The translations under genes were made by a program, and so were the position numbers. This document shows, piece after piece, positions 50,901-62,642 of a DNA stretch of 64,000 nucleotides; position 1 is the first letter of the stretch, and each line of letters opens with the position of its first letter. The notes beneath the pieces were generated by a model, which made no database searches, was not told the origin of the DNA, and worked only from the letters and a program-made list of their open reading frames with translations. This DNA comes from Epiperipatus broadwayi (taxonomy: Eukaryota > Onychophora > Udeonychophora > Euonychophora > Peripatidae): assembly GCA_028023455.1 (NCBI GenBank), contig JAQFVV010006216.1, forward strand, positions 3,862,877 to 3,926,876, read 5' to 3'.

Positions 50901-51008
50901 GTTATTATCTTCTTTCTCTCTATTTATTTATTTTTTTTTTAGAATGGAATACCATAAATTTTTAAGTTAAATATTCAATAAGACAGTGTGCAATAGCACA
51001 GAGTCTCA
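38951..51008. other. 12 kb AT-rich spacer without a supportable gene
   Basis: No domain-bearing frame was found. The longest frames (for example 39693-40010, 46805-47083 and 49673-49960, all on -, and 41877-42086 on +) are isoleucine/phenylalanine/lysine-rich products of AT-rich DNA. The minus frame at 39693-40010, in slightly GC-richer DNA, is the least noise-like, with a hydrophobic segment near its middle, but nothing identifies it. There is a T/A self-complementary run at 41237-41260, C9 at about 42946-42954 and (AT)n at 48811-48832. Confidence 0.5.
39230..39372 (+). repeat. Dispersed repeat, copy B
   Basis: Counterpart of 20860-21010. The segment TTTATTTCTACTTTTTCTTTCAACTTTATATATATTTGTGCACACAC (39324-39367) is nearly the same in both, and the preceding CAGTG..GTAGATAATATCTA part is recognisable. 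Confidence 0.6.
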
Positions 51009-51026
51009 ATATATATATATATATAT

Positions 51027-53114
51027 TATAACGATCGAAATGAAAGTGAAGATCGAATCTAACCGCAAAAACAATATCTGCAACTACCAGGGCGCCATCT
51101 AGGCATTTGAGCCTAGAAAAATTTATAGAGTAGGCAGATACGCGCTGTTAAGATTCCACTTTATTTAAATATTCCGATCGTTAGCCCAAGTCACTAGCTC
51201 AGTGGAGACGCAGAGATAAAAATCTATATCTTAATTTATATCTTAAATATCAATAAATAAAAGCCACTGCCAGAAATTAACACATAAAAATATTTATTTA
51301 CGCACATATAAAATAACATTTAAATTTTGAGGAATAAGTTTAACATTTTAGATTTTTATATTAACTTTTAATTTTACATTTAACTAAGTTTCAATGAGTT
51401 TAATATTTTATTTAGATAGTCAAGTATGAATAGACTACATAGATCTGCATTTGAAAAGAAAATATTCTTCCCTGATTTAACCTTAGGCAACAAATTTCGC
51501 AATCAACTGGCGCCAATCCATCTGATACATTCATGTATTCAATGTAGCATGATACGACAACACAAAATACTATACTGTCAGGAATGGACATCTGAACAGT
51601 AAGTAGAATTAGAGAAGACATTGACTCTCCACCAACAGGAATGTTACATCTGTTGGCAAGTAGAACAATAAACAAAAAACTCCATAGGAATGGACTGCGG
51701 TCTTCTGCCGACTTACAAACCCATCCATAGGCAAACAGAAGGTGTGTGGCGTATATATGCAATCCTGCCTGAAGCGGATCTCATACTACATCTACTAATT
51801 ACACAAATATATCCAATCCATTGAGCCAATTCAACTACGAAACGAATAACCTAAGATTACCCTCCCTTAATATAACTTTACAAAACTATATAGCCATTCA
51901 CGCCCGACTTAAATTTAACATTTAGATACGTTCGCACAAATGCATTTTATAAAATTTGTTTTAAAATGTTGAGTACAGATCAGCTGCACAGATTCCACGG
52001 TCAAAAACATTCCAAATTCAACACAACCGATCAAAATACAAAGTCATCGATAAACGTCACTTGCATAGGGAATATACAAATCCCATTAGCATTCATCGTA
52101 AGATGCTTGCAGTGATATCGTTGACATATATTCTAATCGAATGTGAAAACCACAACATTATCAACCACTAACGAATCTATGCAATGTCTATACCCAACCT
52201 TAAATTCCCTCATTTAAAATTTAAACAACAAATAATTTATACAATAAGAGAAAAAAAATGGAAATGATTTTTATCAATCGGAAAACATATAAAATTAAAC
52301 ATTATTAATTTGATTTAAAAACTTACAAGAGTCAGATAAGAGTCCGTTTTAACATTTAAGTTGGCTTGTTTATCAATTTATAAAACTTGACGAAAGTTCT
52401 TAATTGATTTTAATAATTGTTCATTTCATATAGCTTATGGTAGAAGAGTCCAGGTTTCTGCTTTTAATTCCCGCGATGCCTCCATTGGAAGATAATGTTC
52501 TGGAGATGGCAATAGCTGGTTCAAGGTATCACAGTCTTTTCCTTTTTCTTTTTAAATAGAGAGTGTGGTATGTGCGTCCTACCACAACTCTCAAACACAC
52601 AACACTGGAACTGTCTGAAAAAACTGTATTTCCCTTTTTATATTAATCCACACGGATTCAATCAACAAAACGTCACTAATCCATCACTTTCGTTAGGGTC
52701 CGAGCCAAGGCTTAGTGCTTCCATTGGTCAAGCTAAAATCTCTTTATTCTCTTATCTAATTTACTCTCTGACTTTTTAATTAGACAGCTTTTGGATAATT
52801 AATAAACAATCATTTCCATTTACAGATTACAGGAATTAATTAATACCTGTTTTTATTTTTACTTATGTTATTTCTTTTTTAAATGATTTTCATATTTAAA
52901 TCTTTTTTTATAAAAAAAATACATTCAAATACCTTTTTTTATTTATTAAAAAAAAAAATTTTTAAAGTTTAGCATCTGTGCGAATATATACGTTTAACAA
53001 ACATTTTAATTTTAGCGTTTAGTTTTTTTTTCTTTTTAATACACTTATTTTTATATGCGAACTTAAAAGTTTTTATTTCAATTTAATGTAATGACATATT
53101 TATATATCGTTACA
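51027..53114 (-). mobile_element. 2.1 kb CpG-richer insertion in an (AT)n tract: solo LTR or DNA transposon
   Basis: Both sides are (AT)n. The left end reads TATAACGATCG and the right end CGTTACA. On the minus strand the unit starts TGTAACGAT and ends ATCGTTATA, so the termini are imperfect inverted repeats compatible with a TG...CA LTR whose last CA became TA. The interior has far more CpG than its surroundings. Signals on the minus strand include CCAAT strings (for example at 52723-52727) and a TATTTAAAAAG box near 52550-52560, arranged like an LTR promoter. No second LTR is present, so a solo LTR is one reading and a TA-inserting DNA element the other. The 116-residue minus frame 51412-51762 has a hydrophobic stretch but no known domain. 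Confidence 0.55.
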
Positions 53115-53129
53115 ATATATATATATATT

Positions 53130-54789
53130 CAAATTTAGAGTGAATGCAGAATTAATATATGTTTACTTATTTCAAAATAAAATATTAAGCTTACAGTATT
53201 TTATAATAATAACAGACTTTGTTAAGATTAAAACAAAGAAATTCATGCTTCGTAAGCCAGTTTAAAGAATGCATTGTTGCCAGGTAATGGAAAAACTCAG
53301 AAAAAAAAGGAACACACACACTTTCTTTTTTTTCAGAAAGATTTTTATTTTACCCAGTTCCTTTTTAATAATATTTTATGGATTTTGATATAAGCCATAA
53401 TGTACTTTGAGCAGAGATTACAAAGGAGAAAGCATGAGCTCTCCTCATTTAATGTCTGCAAAAATAAATGAAGTGGATAATAACAAATACTATGCTGAAC
53501 TATTTGAAGCCATTGATTCTTTGGATTTCATATGAACAATCATGTTTAATAAAAGAAATAATTGGATACTATCTAGTGATAATGAAGTCGTACATCATTA
53601 TCTATCATTGTGGGAATGTTATGCAAAAACATTGCAGTAAAATGGGAATCGTAATTTGAATATTAAAGATGTTGACTTTGGTAACAGATGCTAATATAAA
53701 CAAATAATTTTCCAATATTTAAAAATAATAATAACCATACTTTAATAGATATCTATTCAATTTTTTTAAAAATTTAAATTAATAATATGGTTTATATTAT
53801 TCAATATGAACTTAATTAATATATTGAGTAAGTAAAACTTAAATTGATTATTAACATTAATATTTCTAGAAATTAGATAAAATTAAAACATATTTCACAT
53901 TCAATTTTTTTTAAAATTCTGAACAAGTGTAATTGTGATGTAAGCTTTACTCGAATCTATAAGATATAAAAGATATTTAAAAAAAAAAAGAAGTCAAACT
54001 GTTTGAAAGATATAATTGTAAATATGCATGGTTAATAATCTTTAAGATGTATACTGTCATGAATAGGTTATGATAATATAATGCATTATTTTAAATTACA
54101 AATATTGAAATTAATTTTGTGTTATTACCTTAATAAACTTACATCTTATTATCAATCACTGCATCATTTGATTTACCTATCCTATGCATTACTTTATTTT
54201 GAATGTGTTGATTTACATATTCCAAACTACACATTCACTATTTAATAAATCATTTATTTATTGAATTATTTATTTATCAAATAAAATAATTATCTACACA
54301 TAGGCTCATGGTTACTTTATAAATTCATAAGTTTATCATGACATAGGGCTATGATTATTATAAATTCATTCATGGTGCATGAAAATAATAAATCTAATCA
54401 TTATCTGAACTATATCCATTACAATAGGAATGCATAATGAGTTCCTAAATGATATATATCAGAAGATCAACAAAGCTTCATGTTAGGTGAATCAAATTAT
54501 ATGTAACAGAATGTGATCTTCATATCATACAGTTAAATTATATGTAATGATTTATGGCTTATTACCATGGAGAGTGGATTGTAATATGTTTAACCAAATT
54601 TATGAACTGGATCGAATAGTAGATGGGAAAATGAATATTCATGATGATTCAACTTTATTGTCAAATTATGAAATAAATTTTGTGAAATGACAACCTTTTC
54701 CTTATTCTTACACAAACATAGCAGTATATGTGATGTGATGCACTGTGACTTTTTATATGGAGTCAGAAATCTCTTGGCAACTATGCTCA
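53130..54789. other. AT-rich spacer, nothing recognised
   Basis: No gene is supportable; the 63-residue frame at 53468-53659 has no recognisable motif. Confidence 0.6.
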
Positions 54790-55915
54790 GAGAAACCTGT
54801 TAACCACCTTTCCATTCCCCATAATCTGCTCTATCCCATTTCCACAACATAATCTTTTTCAACTCCATGGCCTTCATATCTAAATCCTTCTTATCTTTTC
54901 CCCAATCCAGCATATCAACCAATAACCCACTTATTGTATAATCACTTTGTTCATATTTATTATTCCATAGCTTCATTATTTGTACCTTTCTGCTTTCAAG
55001 CATTTACATTGAATTAACAGATGCCTAATATTTTTTATGCCTTTCTTACATAACTTGCAAACTAAATCATGCATATTTTTCCATTTACATGTATATTCCC
55101 TTGTTGCTAAAGATCCTGTTTGAGCCTTAAACAATAAACTACTTTGCTTGCTATTATCATAAATTAATTCTCACCCAATGTTTTGTTTACTTCTATATAT
55201 ACTTAAACTCTTTTTACTCTCCATATTAGCTCTCCATCTCTCCAACTCCCTATTCTTTATTAAGGTATCTATTCTTCTATCCCATTCCTTACCACTATAA
55301 CCCTCAACAATTCTCCTAATACAATCACCCCACCTTTTGTACAAGTATACTGATATAAATGCTTCATCCAAATCTGCATACTGCATTACCTTTCTCACCC
55401 ATCTTATTGACTGACCTTTACTCATAACCCAATTGAATACTATTTTGGTTATTCTTTTGTTATCCATAAACTGCAATCTATCAAAAAATTTTATTTTGCT
55501 TTTTGAATCTCCCATATAAAAACTTGACCATACCATTTCTCCTTAAATTGCCTCCTTTGCTGTCCACACATCTGCATCTAATGCATGTCTTTCTACTGTA
55601 GTAATTTTTTTCAACAAGAGTTCCACCTAGTGTAAGCTCTAGTAAGTCATAGATACTAGATAGTTGAGCATTGCAATTTCTATCAAGTATTTTTTAATCC
55701 AGTCTTTGCTTATAGCTTTCAGGATCCAGGAATAGTACATCTGGATCTCTGAATCTAATACACCAATTCTCCAACACCCACTTTATACTTTCTTGCTTAA
55801 TTATAAGACTAGGATTCCAAACTGAAAACACATTAATATTTTCAATCCAAACTAATTTGCCTATATGATAAACAGATGTAAAAACAGTTTAATACCTATA
55901 TATTTTTGTATCTTT
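54790..55915 (-). pseudogene. LINE (non-LTR retrotransposon) ORF2, 3' part
   Basis: Minus-strand pieces in order: 55600-55915, with SLIIKQESIKWVLENW and QLSSIYDLLELTLGGTLVEK; about 55540-55600, TTVERHALDADVWTAKEAI, then GEMVWSSF; 55171-55536, KIKFFDRLQFMDNKRI and ERWRANMESKKSLSIYR; about 55030-55150, LLFKAQTGSLATREYTCKW followed by CKLCKKGIKNIRHLLIQC. The last is the C-terminal CxxC...H...C zinc-binding motif of many LINE ORF2 proteins. The final frame, 54800-55003, ends DYGEWKGG. The RT catalytic core and endonuclease are missing, so the copy is 5' truncated; at least three frame breaks are present. The clade is not assigned. Confidence 0.8.
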
Positions 55916-55995
55916 GGGGTTTTAATAACCACAGTCATTATTATTCTGTGGCTAGAATTGGTATAATATTACTAAAATGTTACACAAACAGTAGC

Positions 55996-56285
55996 ATTTT
56001 TTCCACACTATAGTTCCATTTAATACAAGTACTAGTAATCAATAGCTGCTAAAAGGCTTTGCATTACAATTCCTATTCAGGCTTTCCAATCCAATATCCC
56101 CAGATTAGTTTCTAGCTAAAGCTTTTATCAATAAGTTGCCTTGAATCTGGGCAAAGTGATTCTGCTGGATCTTAAAATCTCATAAATCACCTCTCTATAA
56201 ATCTCCTTGTACTCTTTTCCTTAACTATAAGTCTATGAGCCCAAACTAAAAGCACACTAATATTTTCAATCCAAACTCATTAAAA
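55996..56285 (-). pseudogene. Extra decayed copy of a LINE segment, same orientation
   Basis: Nucleotide similarity to 55600-55915 (for example CACTAATATTTTCAATCCAAACT versus CATTAATATTTTCAATCCAAACT, and TAGTAATCAATAG). The minus-strand translation keeps LNRNCNAKPFSSY and a LLVLVLNGTIVWKK-like end, parallel to LDRNCNAQLSSIYDLLELTLGG. Heavily broken. Confidence 0.65.
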
Positions 56286-56640
56286 TATAGATAGTGAACT
56301 GTTTTTAGATATGTATGACTAGACAGGCAAATTAACTTTGATTGAAAACCTTACTGTTTTTTAAGTTTGAGTTCATAGCCTTATAGTTAAGCAAAAAGAT
56401 ATAAGATGGGTGTTGGATAGGTGATGTATTGAATCCAAAGATCCAGATGCACTGTTTGCATTGTCCAAGATTCCTTAATAATGATGGCAATAAGCTACAA
56501 ACTAATCTGGGAATATTGTATTGGAAAGCACTGGATAGAGATTGTGATGAACAATTTTTTATCATCTATTGATTACTAAAGCTCACATTAAAAGGTATTG
56601 TTGTATGGGAAAATTTTTTTGCTGCTCTTTTAATAGTTTG
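56282..56640 (+). pseudogene. Extra decayed copy of the LINE segment, inverted
   Basis: The plus-strand translation contains SLIVKQKDIRWVLDR, CIESKDPDALF and, in another frame, ALDRDCDEQF, matching the LINE piece on the opposite strand at 55600-55915. With the preceding copy it makes a head-to-head inverted pair meeting at about 56283. Confidence 0.65.
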
Positions 56641-56672
56641 TGCAAGTATAAAGAATAAGATGCCTTGTAATG

Positions 56673-57185
56673 TTTTAGTGCAGGGGTGGGCAATTGTTTT
56701 GGCTCAGGGCCACATAGATTGGTGGAGGGCCGCATCAGGGGCCACTTTGTGGAAGCAAAGGTTAGTGGAGGGCCGCATCTTTTTTTCAAGACACAATAAA
56801 GACACTGCTTTATTCCCTGTATTACCAAAGAAATATTTGTTTGTCCATTCTTCATTAAACATATGACATTCATTACCGATTTTATATTTTTTTGTAGCAT
56901 TCATGGTTTCACTAAAGTTGGAAATGTATATATTTGCTAATGCAAAGACAAACTTGAAATTAATCAGATCAACTGGAAAAGCACTGCACATCATATCTAT
57001 CTACACTGTGCATGTGTATTGACGTGGCCATACTAGTGGAAAATATGAGATGAATATCAGTCATGCAACAAGAAGGAAATCTCAGTCCAAGATAATTTTT
57101 CTGATTGTCTTGGTGGGCCGCATAAAAACTCTTAGCGGGCCACATGTGGCCCTCGGGCCACTATTTGCCCACCCCTGTTTTAGTG
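56673..57185. mobile_element. 497 bp hAT MITE
   Basis: The element 56681-57177 begins CAGGGGTGGGCAA and ends TTGCCCACCCCTG, perfect 13 bp TIRs, and is flanked by the perfect 8 bp duplication TTTTAGTG at 56673-56680 and 57178-57185. Subterminal GGGCCGCAT and GGGCCACATGTGGCCC strings are typical of a widely distributed hAT (Charlie-like) group. It has no transposase of its own; short frames across it (both strands) are incidental. It sits between two inverted copies of the LINE segment. Confidence 0.95.
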
Positions 57186-57244
57186 GATTAATATCAATAT
57201 TAGCCAAAGAATAATAGGTTATTGGTAACTATGATTTTTAAAAA

Positions 57245-57585
57245 ACTAGATACTAAAATATTTGGATACTGAACTAGTTTCATATCTGTATGACTATATA
57301 GGCAATTTTGCAAGGATTGAAAACCTTAGGGTGTTTCCAGTTTGGGCTCATAGGTTTATAGTTAAGAAAAAGGTATAAGATGGGTTTGGAAAAACTGCAA
57401 TGCTTCCAGATCCAAAGCTTTTACTGATGAAAACCAAAAGTTAAAAACTAGTCATGGAATATTGGATTAAAAAGCACTGGATAGAGTATGTGATATGTAA
57501 CTTTTTAGCATCTATTGGTTGCTAAGACTTGTATTTGATAGCACTCTTGTGTAGGGAAAAAATGTTTTTGTTTTAAATTTATATA
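57245..57585 (+). pseudogene. Fourth decayed copy of the LINE segment, inverted
   Basis: Parallel to 56282-56640: TGGATACTGAACTAGTTT, GTATGACTATATAGGCAATTTTGC, GATTGAAAACCTTA, TAAGATGGGTTTGG, AAAGCACTGGATAGAG and CATCTATTGGTTGCTAA all have near matches there. No open frame survives. Confidence 0.6.
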
Positions 57586-60500
57586 TTCTAGGGCATATCT
57601 CTTGGTGACTTCATATAAACTGATTTATGCTTTGGAGATTAATTTTCTCAGATTAAATATAATTAAAATGTATTGTTTTCATAAGCTGGATTCAATAAAA
57701 ATATCAACTAGATATAAAATAATATAATTATCTTATCTCATAAAAACTGTAATTAACATTATAAGTTACCAACACATCAAAATAGTAAATGATACATATA
57801 CATACATCATTGTATTATCTATTTATCTCCTTGTAATATTCCATAATTATATTTATTCACATTCCTTTAATAATTAACTCCAGGCTCATAATTATTTCTC
57901 CTACTCAACTTTTTAATCAAGCATGTGCTCATCACACTATGTCCATTTCAAATATAAAAAATAGAAACTAAATTATTAAATGATTATTTTAATTACAAAA
58001 TGATTTTATAAATTTTAAGTAAAATGTATTGGGGTAAAAATTAACAAAAAAAGAAAAGTTACATCATTGTAACAATAACAATAATTATTGGAGACTCAGT
58101 TGTAATTTTTCAATCGAGAAAACTATTTTTTTTCAATAATAACTAAAAAGTTATCTTCTTTGTAAAAATAATTTATATGTAATTAGCGTAAAAGCTTAAA
58201 AAAATTGGCCAAATATCTCTTAACCAACATACACATTTGAAGGTCATTCTAAATGATATATTACTATGGACATCAAGTAATATATATATAGACAAGTCAC
58301 TAACATTTTAAAATAATATTATATCGTGCTTTCACACTTCCAACGTAAAGCTATAACAACAAATTGAAAATTAAATTAAATGGCTGAGCGCTTTCAAGAA
58401 GATGTACTTCTCATATTCATAGCCACTTATAAGTATAAATATACAGGTTATTACTTAACATTTTAAAAGTTTTTATAATCTATTAAGCTTATTTATTTTA
58501 ATACATAGCTTGTTGATGCATTTAATGTGGTAAATTATATCGGTGACCAATATATCTCTGTTGGAATAAATACATTTAAATCAACAAAATATTATAAAAT
58601 TATTGATATATCGTCTATAAAAGAACACCATATAGTTATATTACTATAAGCGGAGGAATTAATCAATTCTACAGTAAACGCAAGATCTAGAAAATCAATT
58701 ATATCATTAAAAATATCTGGAAACATCTTCTTTTACTATCAAATAGATAATTTTTTTATCTCTATTTTCAATAAATAACCACTAAGAATTTCTGTAGAAT
58801 ACTTAACTCAATAATCATTAAAGCAACTATATTTCTATTTTGAATAAAATCATTATAACAAGAATAAATATCCGTTTTTAGCTTTTTCTTTTTACAATAT
58901 ATATATAATCAGATTTTTAAAATATAATTGAGTTTGTACTATATTCAAACAATGAAATCATCCAAAGCCGTAACAAATGAACATGTTTGTTTTATGTAAG
59001 ATATATTTCCACTAAACATATTTTCATTAATGTGCATATTCTAGAGGAAGTAGCTTAAATTTAAAAAAAAGTATCTTTAACAATTAATATTTCTTATAAA
59101 TTATATAGTATCCATTCATTTATATATATTTCTACAATACTTAAAAGTTCAATAACTTTTTTAGTATAAATAAATACTTCTTTAATATATATATTACTAA
59201 TAATATTTTGCTTCTGTTTATGTAGCAGACTACTTTATTTTATAACATTTAAAGTCTAAAAACGTTTACATATATCCAAATAAACTTGTACTTCTATATA
59301 TTTCAATAGGTAACTGATTAACATTCTTTAATTTGCTCTTAGTAGAAATAAAATCATGTAAAAGTTTAAGCTTACATGATAACACATTTTTTCCCCTTTC
59401 TTTTATGTACAGATTGCAATATATTCTGTCACAATATTAAAAGTAATGGGAATTTATTTTGCTTTAAATATTTTGATAAATTAAAAAAACGGGATTATAT
59501 TTGCCATACATTATCAGCCTTTTTTCCTAATTGTCTGTAATTTTTCTTTTTATTCAATGTGTAAATTTTTCAAGGACATGTTCCATAATTAGATGTATAT
59601 GATGATGTAGCTTTGGGATTCAGGGCAATTAATAGAAAAGATAACATGCTTTATAAAGATTTTTGATATAGGATAAATATGATGGGTGATTTTCAATGCA
59701 TTTATATATGATTGCAATGATAAGATTGAAGTAAACTCTTTATCTGCAATACTTATGAAATTTACTCTGAGAAGAATTTAATAATAAAGAGATACTTTAT
59801 ATAATGGTATAGGTGAACTTTGCTTATGATTTCAATTACTATCAAAAGGTGATATATTTCAATCCATTTGAAAATGATAAATATAAATTAAATCTCAGGG
59901 TAATCTTTTAATTTATAATTTTTGCTAAATAACTAATAATTATTTTTTTCTTGGAAAGAATTTTTATTTTTTCTTCTTAGATAGTTAAAATATAAATGAA
60001 TATTTATTATAATTCAGAGTTGATAAGTAAGAGTCTTCAGCTAGCTTTGAGCTACCAATTAATCATCACACGGAATCTTCTTTACAAAATATTTTGTTAA
60101 CAGCTGTGCAAAACAAGTTAACCAACAAAGGGTGATTGCACCTATGACAAGCCTTTCTTAATAATATTCTATGCTAAAATAAATTCTAAGACTTTTTCTT
60201 TTAATTTATTTAGCCATTTATTCAAGAAAATATATAATGATCAAAGTTTAATAATAAATTTATTAATTAGTTTATAATAAGCATTGTAATAACATAAAAT
60301 AATGTTTGGTGTATTTAAACATAGTATAGCAGAGGTTGCTTAAGTAGGGGGTGCAATGCATTGCACCTGGGTCCCTGATTTGGGGGGGGGGGGTGATATC
60401 CTGTGCATTTAAACAATTTTGTAAATTTTTCACTTATATATATATATACATTTTTTAATAAATCATTTATCTCTTCATATTATGTCTACTATTTAAATAA

Positions 60501-61139
60501 AACATATTTTAATAATCTTTTGAACCTATGTTATGTTGTGTTTTTATATTACATATTAATATCACCATTTATTACTATCAGTAATATATATTGTTTGTTT
60601 TTTTTAAGTTAGAGCAAATGTATGCATTATGCATTTTAGTTTGAAATATTTATAATTATCATTTAATCACAAATAATTAGAATATGAGAACAGTTTAAAC
60701 AAATAATAAAATTCCAATTATTTGATATATAGTTATAGTATATTATAGGCTATTGTGTTAATTTTAATATTAAAATTAGTTAGCCTTCTTAAGTATGAAT
60801 AAAAAGTTACAATTTAATTATAATGTATAATACACATATTTAAAAATTATATAGACTTGGTGCATTTTTGTGCAGTGTTATGTAATAAAATAATGATTTT
60901 GAATGAAAAAAAAAATTGAAAAGAAAGAATCATAAAATTTTAAGTGCTTAGATAAAATGCTAATGGAAAAAAAAATCATGTGCAAAGAAATGAAAACTTT
61001 CAAAAATTAAAGAATAGATTTTAAAGAAAATTAAGCTTAGTTTAAAAACAATGGATAGAAATAAAAGGTAGAAACAGAAGATAATATAATTCCAGAACAA
61101 TCATGTTGTACTAGTCATGAAGCCCTTTTTTAAATGAAA
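57586..61139. other. AT-rich spacer with a short GC-rich fragment
   Basis: No gene. At 60331-60396 a GC-rich island starts CAGAGGTTGCTTAAG, contains the perfect 16 bp palindrome GTGCAATGCATTGCAC (60351-60366) and ends in a G13 run. It may be one end of a hAT-like transposon, but the opposite end and a target duplication were not found. Confidence 0.5.
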
Positions 61140-62642
61140 ATTGAAAACAAAAAATTGAAACTGGTACAGAAAATACCAATTACTAGTTTCAAACACTGAT
61201 AACAATTTTGGCAAGTATATAGAGATAATTTTGATAGGAAGACCCAGTAAAATATCCAAAATCTATGTCAGATGATGTTAGTATAAAGCTAGTTATCATG
61301 GACCTAAACAGAATAAAGAATATATTTTATTAACTTAAATGCAATATCACGATTGTTAATGACTATAAGAACTGGTAAAAATTGAGAGAAGTATTGGGTC
61401 TTCATGAAAAAGAAAAATACACATTCAAATATTATCATTTGGTGGCAAAAATTAATTTAAAGACTCAATTTAAATTATACTGTTGACAATTCTGCGCAAT
61501 TATTGTTAAAACTGAGTAACAGTATTTAAAAGAAAATTTCCAATCACTGTAGATGTTATATTATTTTAAACTAAATGGAATTAAGTATTCAGGAATGATA
61601 ATGAAACAATTGAAAAATTAAATAATGGAAATTTCATTGGTTTGATTGAATTATTAACTTTGATTCAATGCAAGTATGACTCAATGTTATTAAAACACAT
61701 TAAGTCAATTATTTTATATAGCGCGATGTTTTTTTATAAACAATAATATTTAAACAGCATTAAACTGTTGCACATGCACTTTGGATTTTAAATATAAAAT
61801 GAATGAATACTAACACTTCAACCACATGATAAATTCTATCTTTTCCAAAGACTTTATCATGTGGTTGAAGTGTTAGTATTCATTCATTTTATATTTAAAA
61901 TCCAAAGCGCATGTGCAACAGTTTTATGCTGTTTAAATATTATCGTTTAAAACACATTAAGAAAATTTAAAGTAGTAGTTATATTAATTCCAAAACTTGT
62001 TTTTAAATGTAATGTTTATCAAAATAATAAAAATATTATCAATAATGTGAAGGATGTCAAATATTTTACTGTACAAATAGATTGTATATCCAGATGTATC
62101 TCATGTAGAACAAACTTTTATTGTCTTAAGATATGTTAACCTTGATTACAATAATACAAAATCAGAAATAAACCAATCATTTATTAGATTTTTAGAAGCA
62201 CAAGATGCAACTGGAGAGGGATTATCAGGTTTATTATTAAATATTTAAAATCATTCCATATAGATATTATAAACTACATAGAGCAATCTTCTGACAATGG
62301 AGTTAATTTGAAAGGACAATATAAATGAGTACAAACAAGAATAAGAAAAACGAATAAAATGGCCTTATGCACTTTATTTAGCTCATAATTTTAATTTGTT
62401 TTTTTGTGGTGCAGTGGCCAATACAATAAAAATTCAATAAATGTTTCGTAATTATACAGAAACTATTTGTTTTCTTTGCTGATTCATGCAGACATTGGAC
62501 ATATTACTAAGATATATAAATAACATTAAAACTGTTAAATGTCACTAGATAGGAAGCATGAATCTTTGTATTTTCAAATGAAAGAAATTACGCCTGATTT
62601 ATTAACACATCATCTGATGGTTTACTTGTTTCCAAAGCAGCA
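61140..62642 (+). pseudogene. hAT transposase, DUF4371/ZMYM1-like, decayed and interrupted
   Basis: Across frames on the plus strand the family's order is kept: SYHGPKQNK (about 61290), a W.KL...L..HEK block (about 61370-61420), NGNFIGLIELLTL (61624-61660), LKHIK (61690-61704 and again 61947-61961), KDVKYFTVQIDCI (62051-62089), SFHIDIINYIEQSSDNGVNL (about 62250-62310) and LSVTR.EA.I (about 62535-62565). These match TTF-finger/DUF4371 hAT proteins such as those annotated ZMYM1-like. More than ten stops or shifts make it long dead. It lacks the C-terminal dimerisation domain because a gypsy LTR begins at 62643. A 257 bp hairpin insertion splits it. Confidence 0.75.
61690..61961. mobile_element. 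Hairpin insertion with 97 bp arms and 15 bp target duplication
   Basis: Direct duplication TTAAAACACATTAAG at 61690-61704 and 61947-61961. Between them lie a 32 bp AT-rich lead, the left arm 61737-61833, a 19 bp loop and the right arm 61853-61949. The arms are reverse complements with three mismatches in 97. The duplication encodes LKHIK of the transposase pseudogene, and its reading resumes after the second copy, so the insertion is secondary. There is no coding capacity. Confidence 0.85.

Noticed and set aside
56583-56994. Overlapping frames on both strands across the hAT MITE (up to 105 residues)
   Set aside because: They run across the MITE boundary or its TIR and contain TIR-derived residues; the element is non-coding.
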